The position numbers were made by a program, and so were the translations under genes. 64,000 nt of DNA from an uncultured Tenacibaculum sp. GTDB lineage: Bacteria; Bacteroidota; Bacteroidia; Flavobacteriales; Flavobacteriaceae. Each line of letters starts with the position of its first letter. Position 1 is the stretch's first letter. The stretch spans positions 62,001 through 126,000 of the forward strand of contig CANMCD010000012.1 of assembly GCA_947496185.1 (NCBI GenBank), read 5' to 3'. The notes under the pieces were generated by a model. That model made no database searches. It was not told where the DNA came from and was given only the letters and a program-made list of their open reading frames with translations. This document shows, piece after piece, positions 1 through 8,728 of the stretch.

Positions 1-1071
1 GTTATCGAGTCAGAAGAGGGAAGACTGATGAAATACTATTATTTAGGCTGGGAACTTAAAAATTTTGAACCAGGTGGTCAGCAGTGGCTGGCAGATATTT
101 TACCAAGAATTGTAAGGAACAGTACTATTGGAGCAAAATCGAGGGTTAAACGATTTTTTAAGAAAGGAGGCACCTTTGCAGTATTGGAGGAAATAAAAAA
201 CTTAAAAAAAGATTATGTAAAAACTCGGTATTTTGAATACCTGTTAGCATATAATTTTAATCATTTAGATTTAGAAAAGGTAATACAGTTTGCTTCGGAA
301 ACAATTGATTCTGACTATCATTTATCTAAAATTCTACAAGCGAATCAAAGAAGATTTCTTAGAGAAGAGTCGACTACTACGGCCTATATTGATGCTTTGG
401 AGGGTATAGAATCAGATTTTTATTTATCAAATAGTATACGAAGTGTCGTTAAAAATAAGAAAATAACCGATGTTCAATTAATAAAACTGTTATGGCTAAG
501 TAATAATATAAAGTCAGATTATTTTTTATCATTGGTTTTAGAAGACATAGTAGAGAGTAATAGTTTTAAAGAGTCGAATGTTCATCAAGTAATCAGTTTA
601 TCAAAAAAAATTAAAGAAAAAGAACGTAAAACCAAAATTGTACAAAAAGCACTTTCTAGGAAGAAAGTATTGTTAAAAGAACATAAAGAAAATATGGAGG
701 CTATCGAAAAAAACAAAAAACAACACAATGAAATGTATGTCCGAATAGATAAAATGCTAATTCATGACTTAGATGATAAAGCACTTTCGGAGTTACTTAC
801 CTTAATTGGTTCTCAAAAAATGTCTGAGCTAAAAACATTTTTAGTTTACAAAAAATTATCTGGAAAAACCTTGTCAAATGAGCAATTAGTTAGAATACTA
901 CTTAGTGTTAGGAACAGTTTTAATTCGGATGACTATTTATCGTATGTTTTAATTGCTTTTGCTCCGAAAGTTAAAAAGAGCCCGCAAAAAGTAAAGAACG
1001 CTTATGTAATGGCTGCCAAATCAATAAAATCTGATATTTATTTTGGGAAGATTATGAGGACTATGATATAG
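1..1071 (+). CDS. C-terminal part of a helical-repeat protein, 5' end outside window
   Basis: The reading frame is open from base 1 (the nine codons before the ATG at 28 are in frame and read V-I-E-S-E-E-G-R-L), so the ATG at 28 is probably internal and the gene is cut by the window edge. The visible part holds the phrase GGQQWLADILPRIVRNS and then at least five degenerate repeats built around S-D-(Y/F/I)-x-(L/F)-(S/G)-x-x-(L/I), for example SDYHLSKIL, SDFYLSNSI, SDYFLSLVL, SDDYLSYVL and SDIYFGKIM, spaced about 60-130 residues apart in an alpha-helical context, with a Lys-rich coiled stretch near the middle. I have seen similar repeats behind BlaR1/M56-like or signalling modules in Bacteroidota, but no catalytic domain is visible here. 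Function unknown. It lies 24 bp before the kinase operon and may be cotranscribed with it. Confidence 0.7.
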   Translation, partial: VIESEEGRLMKYYYLGWELKNFEPGGQQWLADILPRIVRNSTIGAKSRVKRFFKKGGTFAVLEEIKNLKKDYVKTRYFEYLLAYNFNHLDLEKVIQFASETIDSDYHLSKILQANQRRFLREESTTTAYIDALEGIESDFYLSNSIRSVVKNKKITDVQLIKLLWLSNNIKSDYFLSLVLEDIVESNSFKESNVHQVISLSKKIKEKERKTKIVQKALSRKKVLLKEHKENMEAIEKNKKQHNEMYVRIDKMLIHDLDDKALSELLTLIGSQKMSELKTFLVYKKLSGKTLSNEQLVRILLSVRNSFNSDDYLSYVLIAFAPKVKKSPQKVKNAYVMAAKSIKSDIYFGKIMRTMI

Positions 1072-1095
1072 GAAAGAATATAAAGTAGAAACTTT

Positions 1096-2160
1096 ATGGC
1101 TGATTTAGTTAAAATAGTAAGGTATAATCCTGTCAAGTACTATAATATAAAAAACCATATTATTATTATTATTATTATAGGGATACTATCGTCAGTATTA
1201 TTAGGATTTTATATGCTGGTTAGTGAGTATACATGGCAGAAATATTCTGCCAAACAATGGGTTATAATATGTTCGAACGGAGTATTAACAGCGTATATTA
1301 ATTATTTATTAACGGAATTTTTAAATCGTACAATTCCATGGAAAACTAATATGGGTAGTAGGTTTCTAGTAGGTATCTTCTTTCACTTTTTAGCATCTTT
1401 TTTAGTGTCTTTTTTTATGTTGTATGCTTATGCTGTTTTTTACGGCTTGTCCTTTAATTTTTTATCAGTGAATAAGTGGATTTTTACCAAGCTTGCAATT
1501 ATACTCTTTATTTTTATCGTTATCTTTCAAGTTATCTACTTAGTATTGTTCTCTTATTATTCGTATTCCCATTTGCAAATAGAAAAAATAAGACAAGAGC
1601 GAAAACAAGTAGAATACCAACTTAATGCTTTGAAATCTCAATTAAACCCACATTTTTTATTTAATAGCTTGAATACAATTTCTTCTTTAATTTATAAAGA
1701 TAAAAGAAAAGCGATAGAGTTTATTAGAAAGTTGGCTAGTATGTGTGATTATACATTGAATAGCTATCGCAAACGATACACAACTATTAAGGAGGAATTA
1801 CGTTTTTTAGAGTCGTATAATTACCTTATTGAGACTCGATTTGAAAAAAAATATAATTATGATTTGACTATTTCTAAGGAACTTTTGAGGACTAAAATTC
1901 CACCATTAACACTTCAAATGTTGGTAGAAAATGCTGTTAAACATAATATAATGAGTGATTTGATACCGTTAAAAGTTTCTATTTCATTTAATAATGAGTA
2001 TATTATCGTTAGTAATAATATTACAAGTTCTCCTACAAATGTAAAATCATTAAAAATTGGTTTGAAAAACATAAATGCCAGGTATTTGTTATTGTTTGGT
2101 AAAGGGATTGTAACTGTAAAAGGAGAAGATTTTGTAGTTAAACTGCCTATTATACGATGA
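1096..2160 (+). CDS. LytS/YehU-type membrane sensor histidine kinase
   Basis: A 354-residue protein with about four hydrophobic segments (roughly residues 20-42, 52-72, 88-116, 128-154), a short coiled linker, and a His_kinase-family module. The phosphoacceptor motif SQLNPHFLFNSLNTISSL puts the histidine at residue 186. The N-box is clear (LQMLVENAVKHNI) and a C-terminal G-box-like IGLKNINARYLLLFG is present, so the kinase looks complete. It would phosphorylate the LytTR regulator two genes downstream. Its stop overlaps the next start (ATGA at 2157-2160), indicating translational coupling. The first membrane helix contains a run of seven isoleucines encoded by ATT repeats. The signal sensed is not evident. 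Confidence 0.88.
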   Translation: MADLVKIVRYNPVKYYNIKNHIIIIIIIGILSSVLLGFYMLVSEYTWQKYSAKQWVIICSNGVLTAYINYLLTEFLNRTIPWKTNMGSRFLVGIFFHFLASFLVSFFMLYAYAVFYGLSFNFLSVNKWIFTKLAIILFIFIVIFQVIYLVLFSYYSYSHLQIEKIRQERKQVEYQLNALKSQLNPHFLFNSLNTISSLIYKDKRKAIEFIRKLASMCDYTLNSYRKRYTTIKEELRFLESYNYLIETRFEKKYNYDLTISKELLRTKIPPLTLQMLVENAVKHNIMSDLIPLKVSISFNNEYIIVSNNITSSPTNVKSLKIGLKNINARYLLLFGKGIVTVKGEDFVVKLPIIR

Positions 2161-3182
2161 AAAAACAATTTATTCATAGCCCAGTTTTTTATTTTTTGAG
2201 TCCCATTTTTAATGGAATTATTGTGTACTTATTAATATTATTGGTTAATAATAATATTACACAGCTCCAAGAACAATTTTTAGGAGAAGAATTGTATTTG
2301 TGTGTGGGGATGTCTTATATCGTTCAGGAGTTGTCACGATTGATTTTTATTTTTTTTAACCGAATATCAAAAGGATCTTTTTCTGACTTTTTCTTATTTA
2401 ATGTGCAAATAGTAGTTTCAATTGTTTGCTGTGTAATCGTAACTACGGCTTCTTTTAAAATTTACTATCATTATTTTTTGAATTTTCCTCCTAGTTTTGA
2501 TGAGCTTAGGATATTTAATATTATTTTTTGTGTAATCATATTGATTTATAATTTATTGTATATAAGTCATCGATATTTATTTAGAATAAATACCGAAAAA
2601 CTGGTTTTAGAATATCAATTTAAAGATGATATAGAGGAAGACTTTAAAGATTTTGAGCAAGGTATTAATCCAAACTTATTGTTTGAAAGTTTAGAAAGTT
2701 TGTTGGTTTTAATAAAAAAAAACGCACATCATTCTGACGAATTCTTAGACTCTTTAGCAAGGGTATATCGATATATTTTGTCGAGCAGAGAAAAACAGTT
2801 GGCTACGATAGAAGAAGAAATGGACATAATTACAGAGCTGGTTTGCTTATTTAATCATTTGCCTTGTAGGCATGTTATGATAACAAATAACCTGAAAACT
2901 TCTTTTTTAATTGTACCTAGAAGTTTGTTGTTTATTACAGAGTTAATCATTAGAACTACCATTGTTTCTCAAGGGTTACAACTAGAAATAGTTTTAGACG
3001 AAGCGAAAGATTTTTTTAAAGTTTCTTATAGAGAAATTGACAAAATAACCGATCCATTCAAGCAAGAAAAATTACAAGGAATTAAACGAATATATAAAAT
3101 CTATAGTGAAAAAAATATCAATGTATTTATAGAAAAAGCATTTAGAGTTCTCGAAATACCTAAATTAACGATCAAAGGATGA
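2157..3182 (+). CDS. Kinase-like membrane protein with degenerate His_kinase motifs
   Basis: A 341-residue protein laid out like its upstream neighbour: N-terminal hydrophobic segments (about residues 10-32, 44-68, 82-100, 118-138), then a cytoplasmic region. The region equivalent to LNPHFLFNSL reads INPNLLFESLESL, so Asn173 stands where the phosphoacceptor His should be. The expected N-box (VENAxKH) is replaced by FITELIIRTTIV, without the Asn that binds Mg-ATP. It is therefore probably a catalytically dead partner that modulates or heterodimerises with the active kinase. Both its start and its stop overlap neighbours by ATGA, so the three genes are made in coupled fashion. The pseudokinase role is inference; the missing residues are seen directly. 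Confidence 0.75.
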   Translation: MKKQFIHSPVFYFLSPIFNGIIVYLLILLVNNNITQLQEQFLGEELYLCVGMSYIVQELSRLIFIFFNRISKGSFSDFFLFNVQIVVSIVCCVIVTTASFKIYYHYFLNFPPSFDELRIFNIIFCVIILIYNLLYISHRYLFRINTEKLVLEYQFKDDIEEDFKDFEQGINPNLLFESLESLLVLIKKNAHHSDEFLDSLARVYRYILSSREKQLATIEEEMDIITELVCLFNHLPCRHVMITNNLKTSFLIVPRSLLFITELIIRTTIVSQGLQLEIVLDEAKDFFKVSYREIDKITDPFKQEKLQGIKRIYKIYSEKNINVFIEKAFRVLEIPKLTIKG

Positions 3183-3937
3183 AAGTAGTTATAGTTGAAA
3201 ATGAATTGCTTGCCGCCGAAAAACTAGAAAGGTACCTATTGAAATATAGTCCAGAGGTAGTGGTTTTAAAGATTATTACTTCGACAAAAGATGCTATAAC
3301 TTGGTTTCAAGAAAATCAAATATATGATGTTATATTTATGGATATTCAGTTAGCGGACGGACTAAGTTTTGAAATATTTACTAAAGTGACTATTGATAAG
3401 CCTATTATTTTTACTACTGCGTTTGATGAGTATGCCGTGGATGCTTTTAAGGTTAATAGCGTTGATTATATACTCAAACCGATTACTTTTACTGATATTT
3501 CAAGGGCAATGAATAAACTAAAAATGATGCAAAGTTTGTTTAATCCAAGTAACGAGGTATTGGTAAATGTTGTAGACAATTTAAAAAAGAATAAAGCAAA
3601 AGATCGATTCTTAGTTCGACTGGGGAATTATATAAATTCAATAAAATCAAAAGAAATAGCCTTGTTTTATGCAGATGGGAGGACTGTTTATTTGGTGACA
3701 CATACCAATAAAAAATATATTCTAGATTATAAGTTGGGAGATTTGATTAGGGTATTGAATACTTCTACATTTTTTAGGGTTAACAGAACTTTTATACTTA
3801 GTATAGATGCTATTAAAGATGTAGTTGTGTATTCTAATAGCCGTTTAAAAATACGACCCAAAATACATTTTGATAAAGAAATTATTGTAAGTAGAGAAAG
3901 GGTATCTGATTTTAAAGAGTGGTTTGAAGGTGAATGA
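3179..3937 (+). CDS. LytTR-family response regulator
   Basis: A 252-residue regulator. Residues 1-120 form a receiver domain with phosphoacceptor Asp55 in VIFMDIQLADG, the conserved Thr79-Thr80 and Lys100 (YILKPI). Asn8 replaces one of the usual acidic pocket residues (VENE instead of E-D-E). Residues about 140-250 form a LytTR DNA-binding domain (features such as ALFYADGRTVYLVT and FFRVNRTFILSIDAI). The start overlaps the stop of the kinase-like gene by four bases. The operon converges with the RiPP cluster, whose last gene ends 57 bp away, so it may be the local regulator of that cluster; that link is positional inference only. Confidence 0.92.
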   Translation: MKVVIVENELLAAEKLERYLLKYSPEVVVLKIITSTKDAITWFQENQIYDVIFMDIQLADGLSFEIFTKVTIDKPIIFTTAFDEYAVDAFKVNSVDYILKPITFTDISRAMNKLKMMQSLFNPSNEVLVNVVDNLKKNKAKDRFLVRLGNYINSIKSKEIALFYADGRTVYLVTHTNKKYILDYKLGDLIRVLNTSTFFRVNRTFILSIDAIKDVVVYSNSRLKIRPKIHFDKEIIVSRERVSDFKEWFEGE

Positions 3938-3993
3938 TCGATTTACACAAATATTAATAGTATTTATATGTGAGATTTTATCAGATAGGTTCG

Positions 3994-5031
3994 TTAAAAA
4001 AAGAACGGTAACCAAAAATAAAATATAATCCCTAAGTAAAATAAAACATTTAAAATAAGTATTGTACCATACAATAGAAAATCGACAAAAAATCTAAACT
4101 TAAACCTAGGTTTTCTTAGGTGTTGAATAAATAACCAAGCTCCTTTTTTGATATGATATAAAGGTTCAAATCCGAGCCAGTCTTTAAAAATATAAAAACC
4201 ATCAGTTTTTGTTAGTAATGGGTTGATATTGAATAATGTTCTGTATACTGTTAATACAATATAATAAGGGTCAAAATTGAAAATAACCATTATTATAAAC
4301 AAGATCACATCAAAAATAATACCTCCGAAAGAAAGTAGTATTTTTTGCCATTTTTTAAACGAAATTATTAAAAGGTCGTAGCAGTACATTATAGGGTAGA
4401 CGTAAAAAAATAACCCCATTCCTATTTTTCCTCCAATACCTTTTAATAATTTATAGATTACCAAATGCCCCAACTCATGTATACCTGTTGAAAGAAATAC
4501 AAATGGTAAAAAAAGTACAAAATAACTAATAATGAAGCTGTCACTTTCACCAACTAAATAGTTAATAAAGAATAACCCAGCGATTAAAATAAAGATAAGC
4601 GTAAAAGCAACGGATAGACTTATTTTCTCTTTTAACGTAATGCTAACAAATTGTCGAATCCTACTTTTTTTAATGTTAACGAACTTTACTAAGAAAAAAG
4701 GTCGAAACCAATACATGAGTCCGCTAAAAGTTAATTCAAGTGTATTAAGTTTATTTTCATTTTCATCTTCGATATCAGGAACTAGTAGCTCCATTTTTTT
4801 TGCTTTGGAAACAATATCAAAAATAATCTCTGAATTTTCTAGCTCATATACATCTTTAAAGAAAGAAAAGCAGCTTTGAATATTATTCAATTCAGCATAC
4901 TTTTCAATCACTTTTAACTCATCGTTTGATAGGGTAACAATTTTGCTGTTTTTTTCATTGAAAACAACCACAGAATCCCCATCAGGAAGTTCTTTTATAT
5001 CAATGTATTCATTATTTATTTTGTGTTTCAT
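3994..5031 (-). CDS. Membrane M50 (site-2-type) metallopeptidase of RiPP cluster
   Basis: I choose the start at 5031, where ATG overlaps the TGA stop of the upstream dehydrogenase gene (ATGA), giving 345 residues; a longer frame to 5073 exists but ignores this coupling. The catalytic HELGH is at residues 185-189 in a membrane helix, and the second zinc ligand region reads NPLLTKTDGFYIFKDWLG, the NPxxxxDG form of M50 proteases. Five or more hydrophobic helices follow residue 135. The N-terminal ~95 residues (IDIKELPDGDSVVVF, later a helix ending in MELLVP) look like a PqqD/RRE-type winged-helix domain, which could bind the precursor leader. It is the last gene of the cluster. Likely roles are leader removal, export-coupled cleavage or immunity; which of these is unknown. 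Confidence 0.82.
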   Translation of the reverse strand: MKHKINNEYIDIKELPDGDSVVVFNEKNSKIVTLSNDELKVIEKYAELNNIQSCFSFFKDVYELENSEIIFDIVSKAKKMELLVPDIEDENENKLNTLELTFSGLMYWFRPFFLVKFVNIKKSRIRQFVSITLKEKISLSVAFTLIFILIAGLFFINYLVGESDSFIISYFVLFLPFVFLSTGIHELGHLVIYKLLKGIGGKIGMGLFFYVYPIMYCYDLLIISFKKWQKILLSFGGIIFDVILFIIMVIFNFDPYYIVLTVYRTLFNINPLLTKTDGFYIFKDWLGFEPLYHIKKGAWLFIQHLRKPRFKFRFFVDFLLYGTILILNVLFYLGIIFYFWLPFFF

Positions 5032-5855
5032 TCTTTTCCAATTATCATTGTTGTTACCACATTGTGATACCATGCTTTAAATTCTAATTCTTTTTCGAAT
5101 AAGGCGTCATTATAGCCACCACAAGCAACACAACCGATTCCTAAGGCAGCTGAAGTTAACCATAAGTTGTTAAGAATAGCTCCCGTATCTATATAGGCCA
5201 ACTTTAAGCCAAAATCATTGTATTTAAAGGATGCTTTGTTGATAATTCCAGCAAAAACAATAATTCCTGAAGCTTCTAAGTAGTCAATATCCTCTTTATA
5301 ATCGGTAAAATAAGCATCTGTCATAAAGTCTTCAAGGGCTTCTTTTTCCATTTTGTTAAGTAAATCTAAGGAATTACGTGTGATATTGTAATGATACAAA
5401 CCTCTAGGAAGTCCAGTAGTATTTAAGTTGAAATAAAACAACTCGATAGGGTAGGTACCTCCACCAGAAGCAATATTTCTTCTTTTTTGATTGTCTTTTG
5501 TATGTTGAAAGTAAGCCGTACTTAAGAGTGTAAATAATTCTTCTTTTGATACTTTTTTACTATAACTTCTTGTACTTTTTCTTTTAATCATTACATCTTT
5601 AAGTGTATTTAACTCTTCATTTTCTTTTGTGTTTTTTATTTGAAATGACTTTTCAATCCTTCCTACCTCAAAACTAGAATTCATGATAAGGTCTTTATAG
5701 GCTGGATTTTTATTTACAATGGCAATTTTCTCATTGTAATTATTACTCATTACTTGGAAAGGCTGCAACTTGGCACTTTCTATAAAGTTGAATGCGTGCT
5801 CTGTCAAACCTATGTCAAAAACTAAGTTTTCTAATTTGTCTCTTAATGTTTTCAT
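5028..5855 (-). CDS. SagB-type FMN-dependent azoline dehydrogenase
   Basis: A 275-residue nitroreductase-fold protein of the SagB/McbC family, which oxidises thiazolines and oxazolines to thiazoles and oxazoles in azole-containing peptides. Visible hallmarks are the FMN-phosphate motif RKSTRSYS (residues 92-99), SGGGTYPIELF (130-140), the catalytic Lys-Tyr pair K211-Y212 in SFKYNDFGLKLAYIDTGA, and the C-terminal TTMIIGK. All residues expected of an active enzyme appear present. The gene abuts the upstream TPR gene and overlaps the M50 gene by four bases. Its presence beside a YcaO enzyme predicts that at least some heterocycles in the product are aromatic. Confidence 0.9.
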   Translation of the reverse strand: MKTLRDKLENLVFDIGLTEHAFNFIESAKLQPFQVMSNNYNEKIAIVNKNPAYKDLIMNSSFEVGRIEKSFQIKNTKENEELNTLKDVMIKRKSTRSYSKKVSKEELFTLLSTAYFQHTKDNQKRRNIASGGGTYPIELFYFNLNTTGLPRGLYHYNITRNSLDLLNKMEKEALEDFMTDAYFTDYKEDIDYLEASGIIVFAGIINKASFKYNDFGLKLAYIDTGAILNNLWLTSAALGIGCVACGGYNDALFEKELEFKAWYHNVVTTMIIGKE

Positions 5856-6508
5856 TATTTTCTCGCTTTAATTGCTTCAATTACTCCTTTTACATACTCA
5901 CTATTTGGGTATAACTTTTCTGCCTCCGTTTTGTATTGTTCATAATACTTATGATCGTCATTATACTTGTATAAAAGTAAAATGAATGCATAGCACCAGT
6001 CTTTACCCCATTGAATAGGGTTGTCACTGTCTAGATCACTTTGTAAAATTTCGATGGCGTCTTGAAGATATCCAATAGATTTTTTATAATCACTATTTCG
6101 ATTAAGTTCCATATAAATAATGGCCAATGAGTAGTAAGCTCTTACATTATATTTGTTAAGTTTAAGAGATGCTGCGGCGAAAAGCTTAGCCTTATTTATA
6201 ATATTATTATGATACGTTAGGGTTATTTGTTCTTTTAATGTTAACCCGTATAAGATAGAGAGTAACGCATAATCTTCAGAATTTTTATGTTCTTTACTTT
6301 CTACAACCTTGATAGTATCATCTACGATATGTCTATGTTTTGAAATATCACCAAATTGTATGATAACCACACCCGATAGTAAGTTAAATACCCCTTTGTA
6401 GTAATCATCCAAAGTATCTTTTCCTTCATAGTTTAACATGACGTTAGGATCTTTTTTAGCGAAAGCATCGTTAAAAAGATCGCAAATAATGGTTTCTTGA
6501 TTGTTCAT
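5855..6508 (-). CDS. TPR-like cytoplasmic protein of RiPP cluster
   Basis: A 217-residue helical protein without a signal peptide. It has TPR-like segments around residues 80-215, for example KAKLFAAASLKLNKYNVRAYYSLAIIYMELNR. It shares order and spacing of motifs with the secreted protein encoded at 12535-13359: EDYALLSILYGL versus ESYALLATLTSL, IQWGKDW versus PSWGRID, and EKLYPNSEY versus EKYPNEYR. The two therefore look like distant paralogs kept in the same cluster, one inside and one outside the inner membrane. It overlaps the dehydrogenase gene by one base and follows the YcaO gene by 11 bp. Function unknown; a scaffold for the modification enzymes or a maturation factor is a guess. Confidence 0.65.
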   Translation of the reverse strand: MNNQETIICDLFNDAFAKKDPNVMLNYEGKDTLDDYYKGVFNLLSGVVIIQFGDISKHRHIVDDTIKVVESKEHKNSEDYALLSILYGLTLKEQITLTYHNNIINKAKLFAAASLKLNKYNVRAYYSLAIIYMELNRNSDYKKSIGYLQDAIEILQSDLDSDNPIQWGKDWCYAFILLLYKYNDDHKYYEQYKTEAEKLYPNSEYVKGVIEAIKARK

Positions 6509-6519
6509 GATTGTAATGT

Positions 6520-7806
6520 TTATGGGAAAAAGTGCGGCATTTCTAAAAATAGGTTTCGCCCTTTAAATAGCTCATAATTAGTGTATGGAATTGCGTGATT
6601 TCCTGTTAATAAAATTAAATCAGGGGTTAATACTCTACATACATAATACCCCAATTCTACCGCTTGTCTTTCAGAGAAGTCAATCACTATTAGGTTTTCT
6701 ACACCAGAGTGTTCTCTAAAAGAATCAAAGTCTTTAATAGGTAAATTACTGTGGTCTTTTACAGGTGTAAAATTATCATCTTTAAGTTGATTGAATATAG
6801 GAATTAACTTTCTTTGAGATGGGTATGCATGATAAAACCAAAAATGCTTGTTGAATTGATTAATGGTTTTCTTCAAATCCATTTTTTTGAGAGGTTTATA
6901 TTCAGATTTAAACCTTTCTTTTAAAATATTACCATAACCAATTCCCTGATAAGCTTCCAATCCTGCTTTAATTAAAGCTTCTTTTTGACAAAATCTAGAA
7001 GCACACCCCAAGCTATATTCATATTTACCTTTGTAATGGTATTCTACAAAAACAAAATACGTAGGTACGTAGGTAAATTCTGTGAGATCAAAAATGGTAT
7101 GCTTTACTCTTTTATTGTCATAAATAGCTTTGATTCTTCTACTTTCAGGATAATGATCAAGTATCATTTGAGAAGAATGTTTTTTGAACTCAATTTCTTT
7201 TTGTAAATACCAAAATTGAGAAAAACCATGTCTTTCGATAGATTCTAGAAGCGCTGTTGCTTTGGCGTGTTCTATATTAGCCCCAGCCGCCATTCCTGTG
7301 GTAGTAGAATAGAAATATCTTCCGTTTGAAAAATTAGAGAACCCAGCTACTTGTTCAGGAACTAAAATGTTTTTACCAGAGATATGGTCAAATCCTTGTA
7401 CCCAATACATATCTGTATTTGGAGTCACTCTATCAATTTCGATCTTTTTATCTTCAAAAACCGATTGATCAAAGTTGTTAAACTTAGCTGGATTAATAAT
7501 ATTGAAGTCTTTAGACAAACCATTAAAGCTTCCGTAGTAGGTAGGATCAACAGGTATTTGTGAGCAATAACGTTCGAAAATTTCTCCAAAAGCTGCTCTT
7601 AATGCATGTTCTTTACCAAATCCAACGGCATTTCCGTCCAAGTCTCTAAAACCATAGAGTCCTATGTATGAAAAATTTTCTCCTTTAACAGAAGCGGTAC
7701 TCAGTTCTTTGGGAAGAAAATATTTGTTACCAGGAAATAGAATAGCACCATTCAGCATACTCGCTGACCTATTTGTCAAATTGTAAAATTCATCAATCTT
7801 TAACAT
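6520..7806 (-). CDS. YcaO cyclodehydratase (azoline-forming)
   Basis: A 428-residue YcaO-family enzyme, which uses ATP to activate amide carbonyls so that Cys/Ser/Thr side chains close to azolines. ATP-binding signatures are visible: GFGKEHALRAAFGEIFERYC (about residues 62-81), STTTGMAAGANIEHAKATA and then LLESIERHGF (167-195), and EALIKAGLEAYQG. The protein ends in MPHFFP, a degenerate form of the Pro-rich C-terminus (PxPxP) of azoline-forming YcaO enzymes. It lies 6 bp after the RRE/ThiF-like gene, its expected partner, and before the dehydrogenase. The neighbourhood points to azoline formation rather than thioamidation (no TfuA is present). Confidence 0.92.
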   Translation of the reverse strand: MLKIDEFYNLTNRSASMLNGAILFPGNKYFLPKELSTASVKGENFSYIGLYGFRDLDGNAVGFGKEHALRAAFGEIFERYCSQIPVDPTYYGSFNGLSKDFNIINPAKFNNFDQSVFEDKKIEIDRVTPNTDMYWVQGFDHISGKNILVPEQVAGFSNFSNGRYFYSTTTGMAAGANIEHAKATALLESIERHGFSQFWYLQKEIEFKKHSSQMILDHYPESRRIKAIYDNKRVKHTIFDLTEFTYVPTYFVFVEYHYKGKYEYSLGCASRFCQKEALIKAGLEAYQGIGYGNILKERFKSEYKPLKKMDLKKTINQFNKHFWFYHAYPSQRKLIPIFNQLKDDNFTPVKDHSNLPIKDFDSFREHSGVENLIVIDFSERQAVELGYYVCRVLTPDLILLTGNHAIPYTNYELFKGRNLFLEMPHFFP

Positions 7807-7812
7807 AACGTA

Positions 7813-8694
7813 TTAATTAAATGGTGTTACTATAGGTGATTCTTCATAACTTAAATTAAATGCTCTAAGAATAATACTTTTGCTCATTTCTAATGTATGT
7901 GTGTCTAATTGAAAATTAGCCCCCATTAAATTAGAAAAACGTTCACTGAAAAATGAGTGTAGTTCTTTTTTGAACATTAAGGCAGCTGTTTTCTGTGTCA
8001 TCGAAGAAATAGGCTTTCTCGATTCCTTTTTGTCTAATGAAATAATATTTAAAAATAAACCAGGTTGCTGTAGGTTTGAAACCTTTCTTTTCATAAAGGA
8101 TTCTAAGCATGGGGTTTGTAGTTCCTTTTTACATAAAGGTCCTATTTCTATAATACTATGTCTATCTAATGAGAAATATGCTAAAGGAATATCTTTGTTA
8201 TATAAAACAGAATTTAGAAATATTACTTTCTCACTATTTTCAATCAAATCACCATCAAAAATTACTAAGTCTTGTTTTTTTAAGACTTCGATGTCGTAAT
8301 TATCATAGTTATAAATTTTGGTGAGGTTGAAATTTATTTCTGCTTCATTTTCTTCTGACTCCGCTAGTGTATTTACTAAGATATCATTTTCGTAAGCTGA
8401 TATAATGCAGTAGTTTACGTCTTTTTTGGTTTCATTGACTTCTGTTAAAACAAACATTTCTTTTAGGAAAGCAATACTCTTTCTAACTTTTGATTGTGAG
8501 TATTTGCCTTTAAAATGTTTAATGATTTCCTCGTCTTCGACAGTTTTGGTTTCGATAAAGCGTAAAATGTCTAAAACAACTTTACTATCGTCACCTAACA
8601 ATTCGAATAGGAATAAATCGTCAACAAAAACGTAATTTTTACCTTGACCGTTTGCACGATAAAGCTTAAATGAATTTGTTGTGTATTTTTTCAT
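7813..8694 (-). CDS. RRE/ocin-ThiF-like leader-binding partner protein of YcaO
   Basis: A 293-residue protein of the type annotated as TOMM precursor leader peptide-binding protein. Residues 1-90 look like a winged-helix RiPP recognition element (VFVDDLFLFELLGDDSKVV, then an amphipathic helix pattern ending in FLKEMFVLTEV). Residues 95-290 resemble a truncated ThiF/E1-like fold with strand YCIISAYENDILV, DLVIFDGDLI and the diagnostic IIEIGPLCKKELQTPCLESF (GPL at 185-187, Cys196). No ATP-binding Rossmann glycines or catalytic residues are seen, consistent with a docking role: binding the precursor leader and presenting the core to YcaO. It is separated from the last precursor gene by 155 bp containing a hairpin. 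Confidence 0.85.
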   Translation of the reverse strand: MKKYTTNSFKLYRANGQGKNYVFVDDLFLFELLGDDSKVVLDILRFIETKTVEDEEIIKHFKGKYSQSKVRKSIAFLKEMFVLTEVNETKKDVNYCIISAYENDILVNTLAESEENEAEINFNLTKIYNYDNYDIEVLKKQDLVIFDGDLIENSEKVIFLNSVLYNKDIPLAYFSLDRHSIIEIGPLCKKELQTPCLESFMKRKVSNLQQPGLFLNIISLDKKESRKPISSMTQKTAALMFKKELHSFFSERFSNLMGANFQLDTHTLEMSKSIILRAFNLSYEESPIVTPFN

Positions 8695-8728
8695 AATTCT
8701 AGGATTAAAATTTAAGTGTAAATTATTT

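Noticed and set aside
1159-1180. ATT trinucleotide repeat in the kinase gene, possible phase variation
   Set aside because: Unit is three bases, so length changes would not shift the frame; it encodes isoleucines inside a membrane helix.
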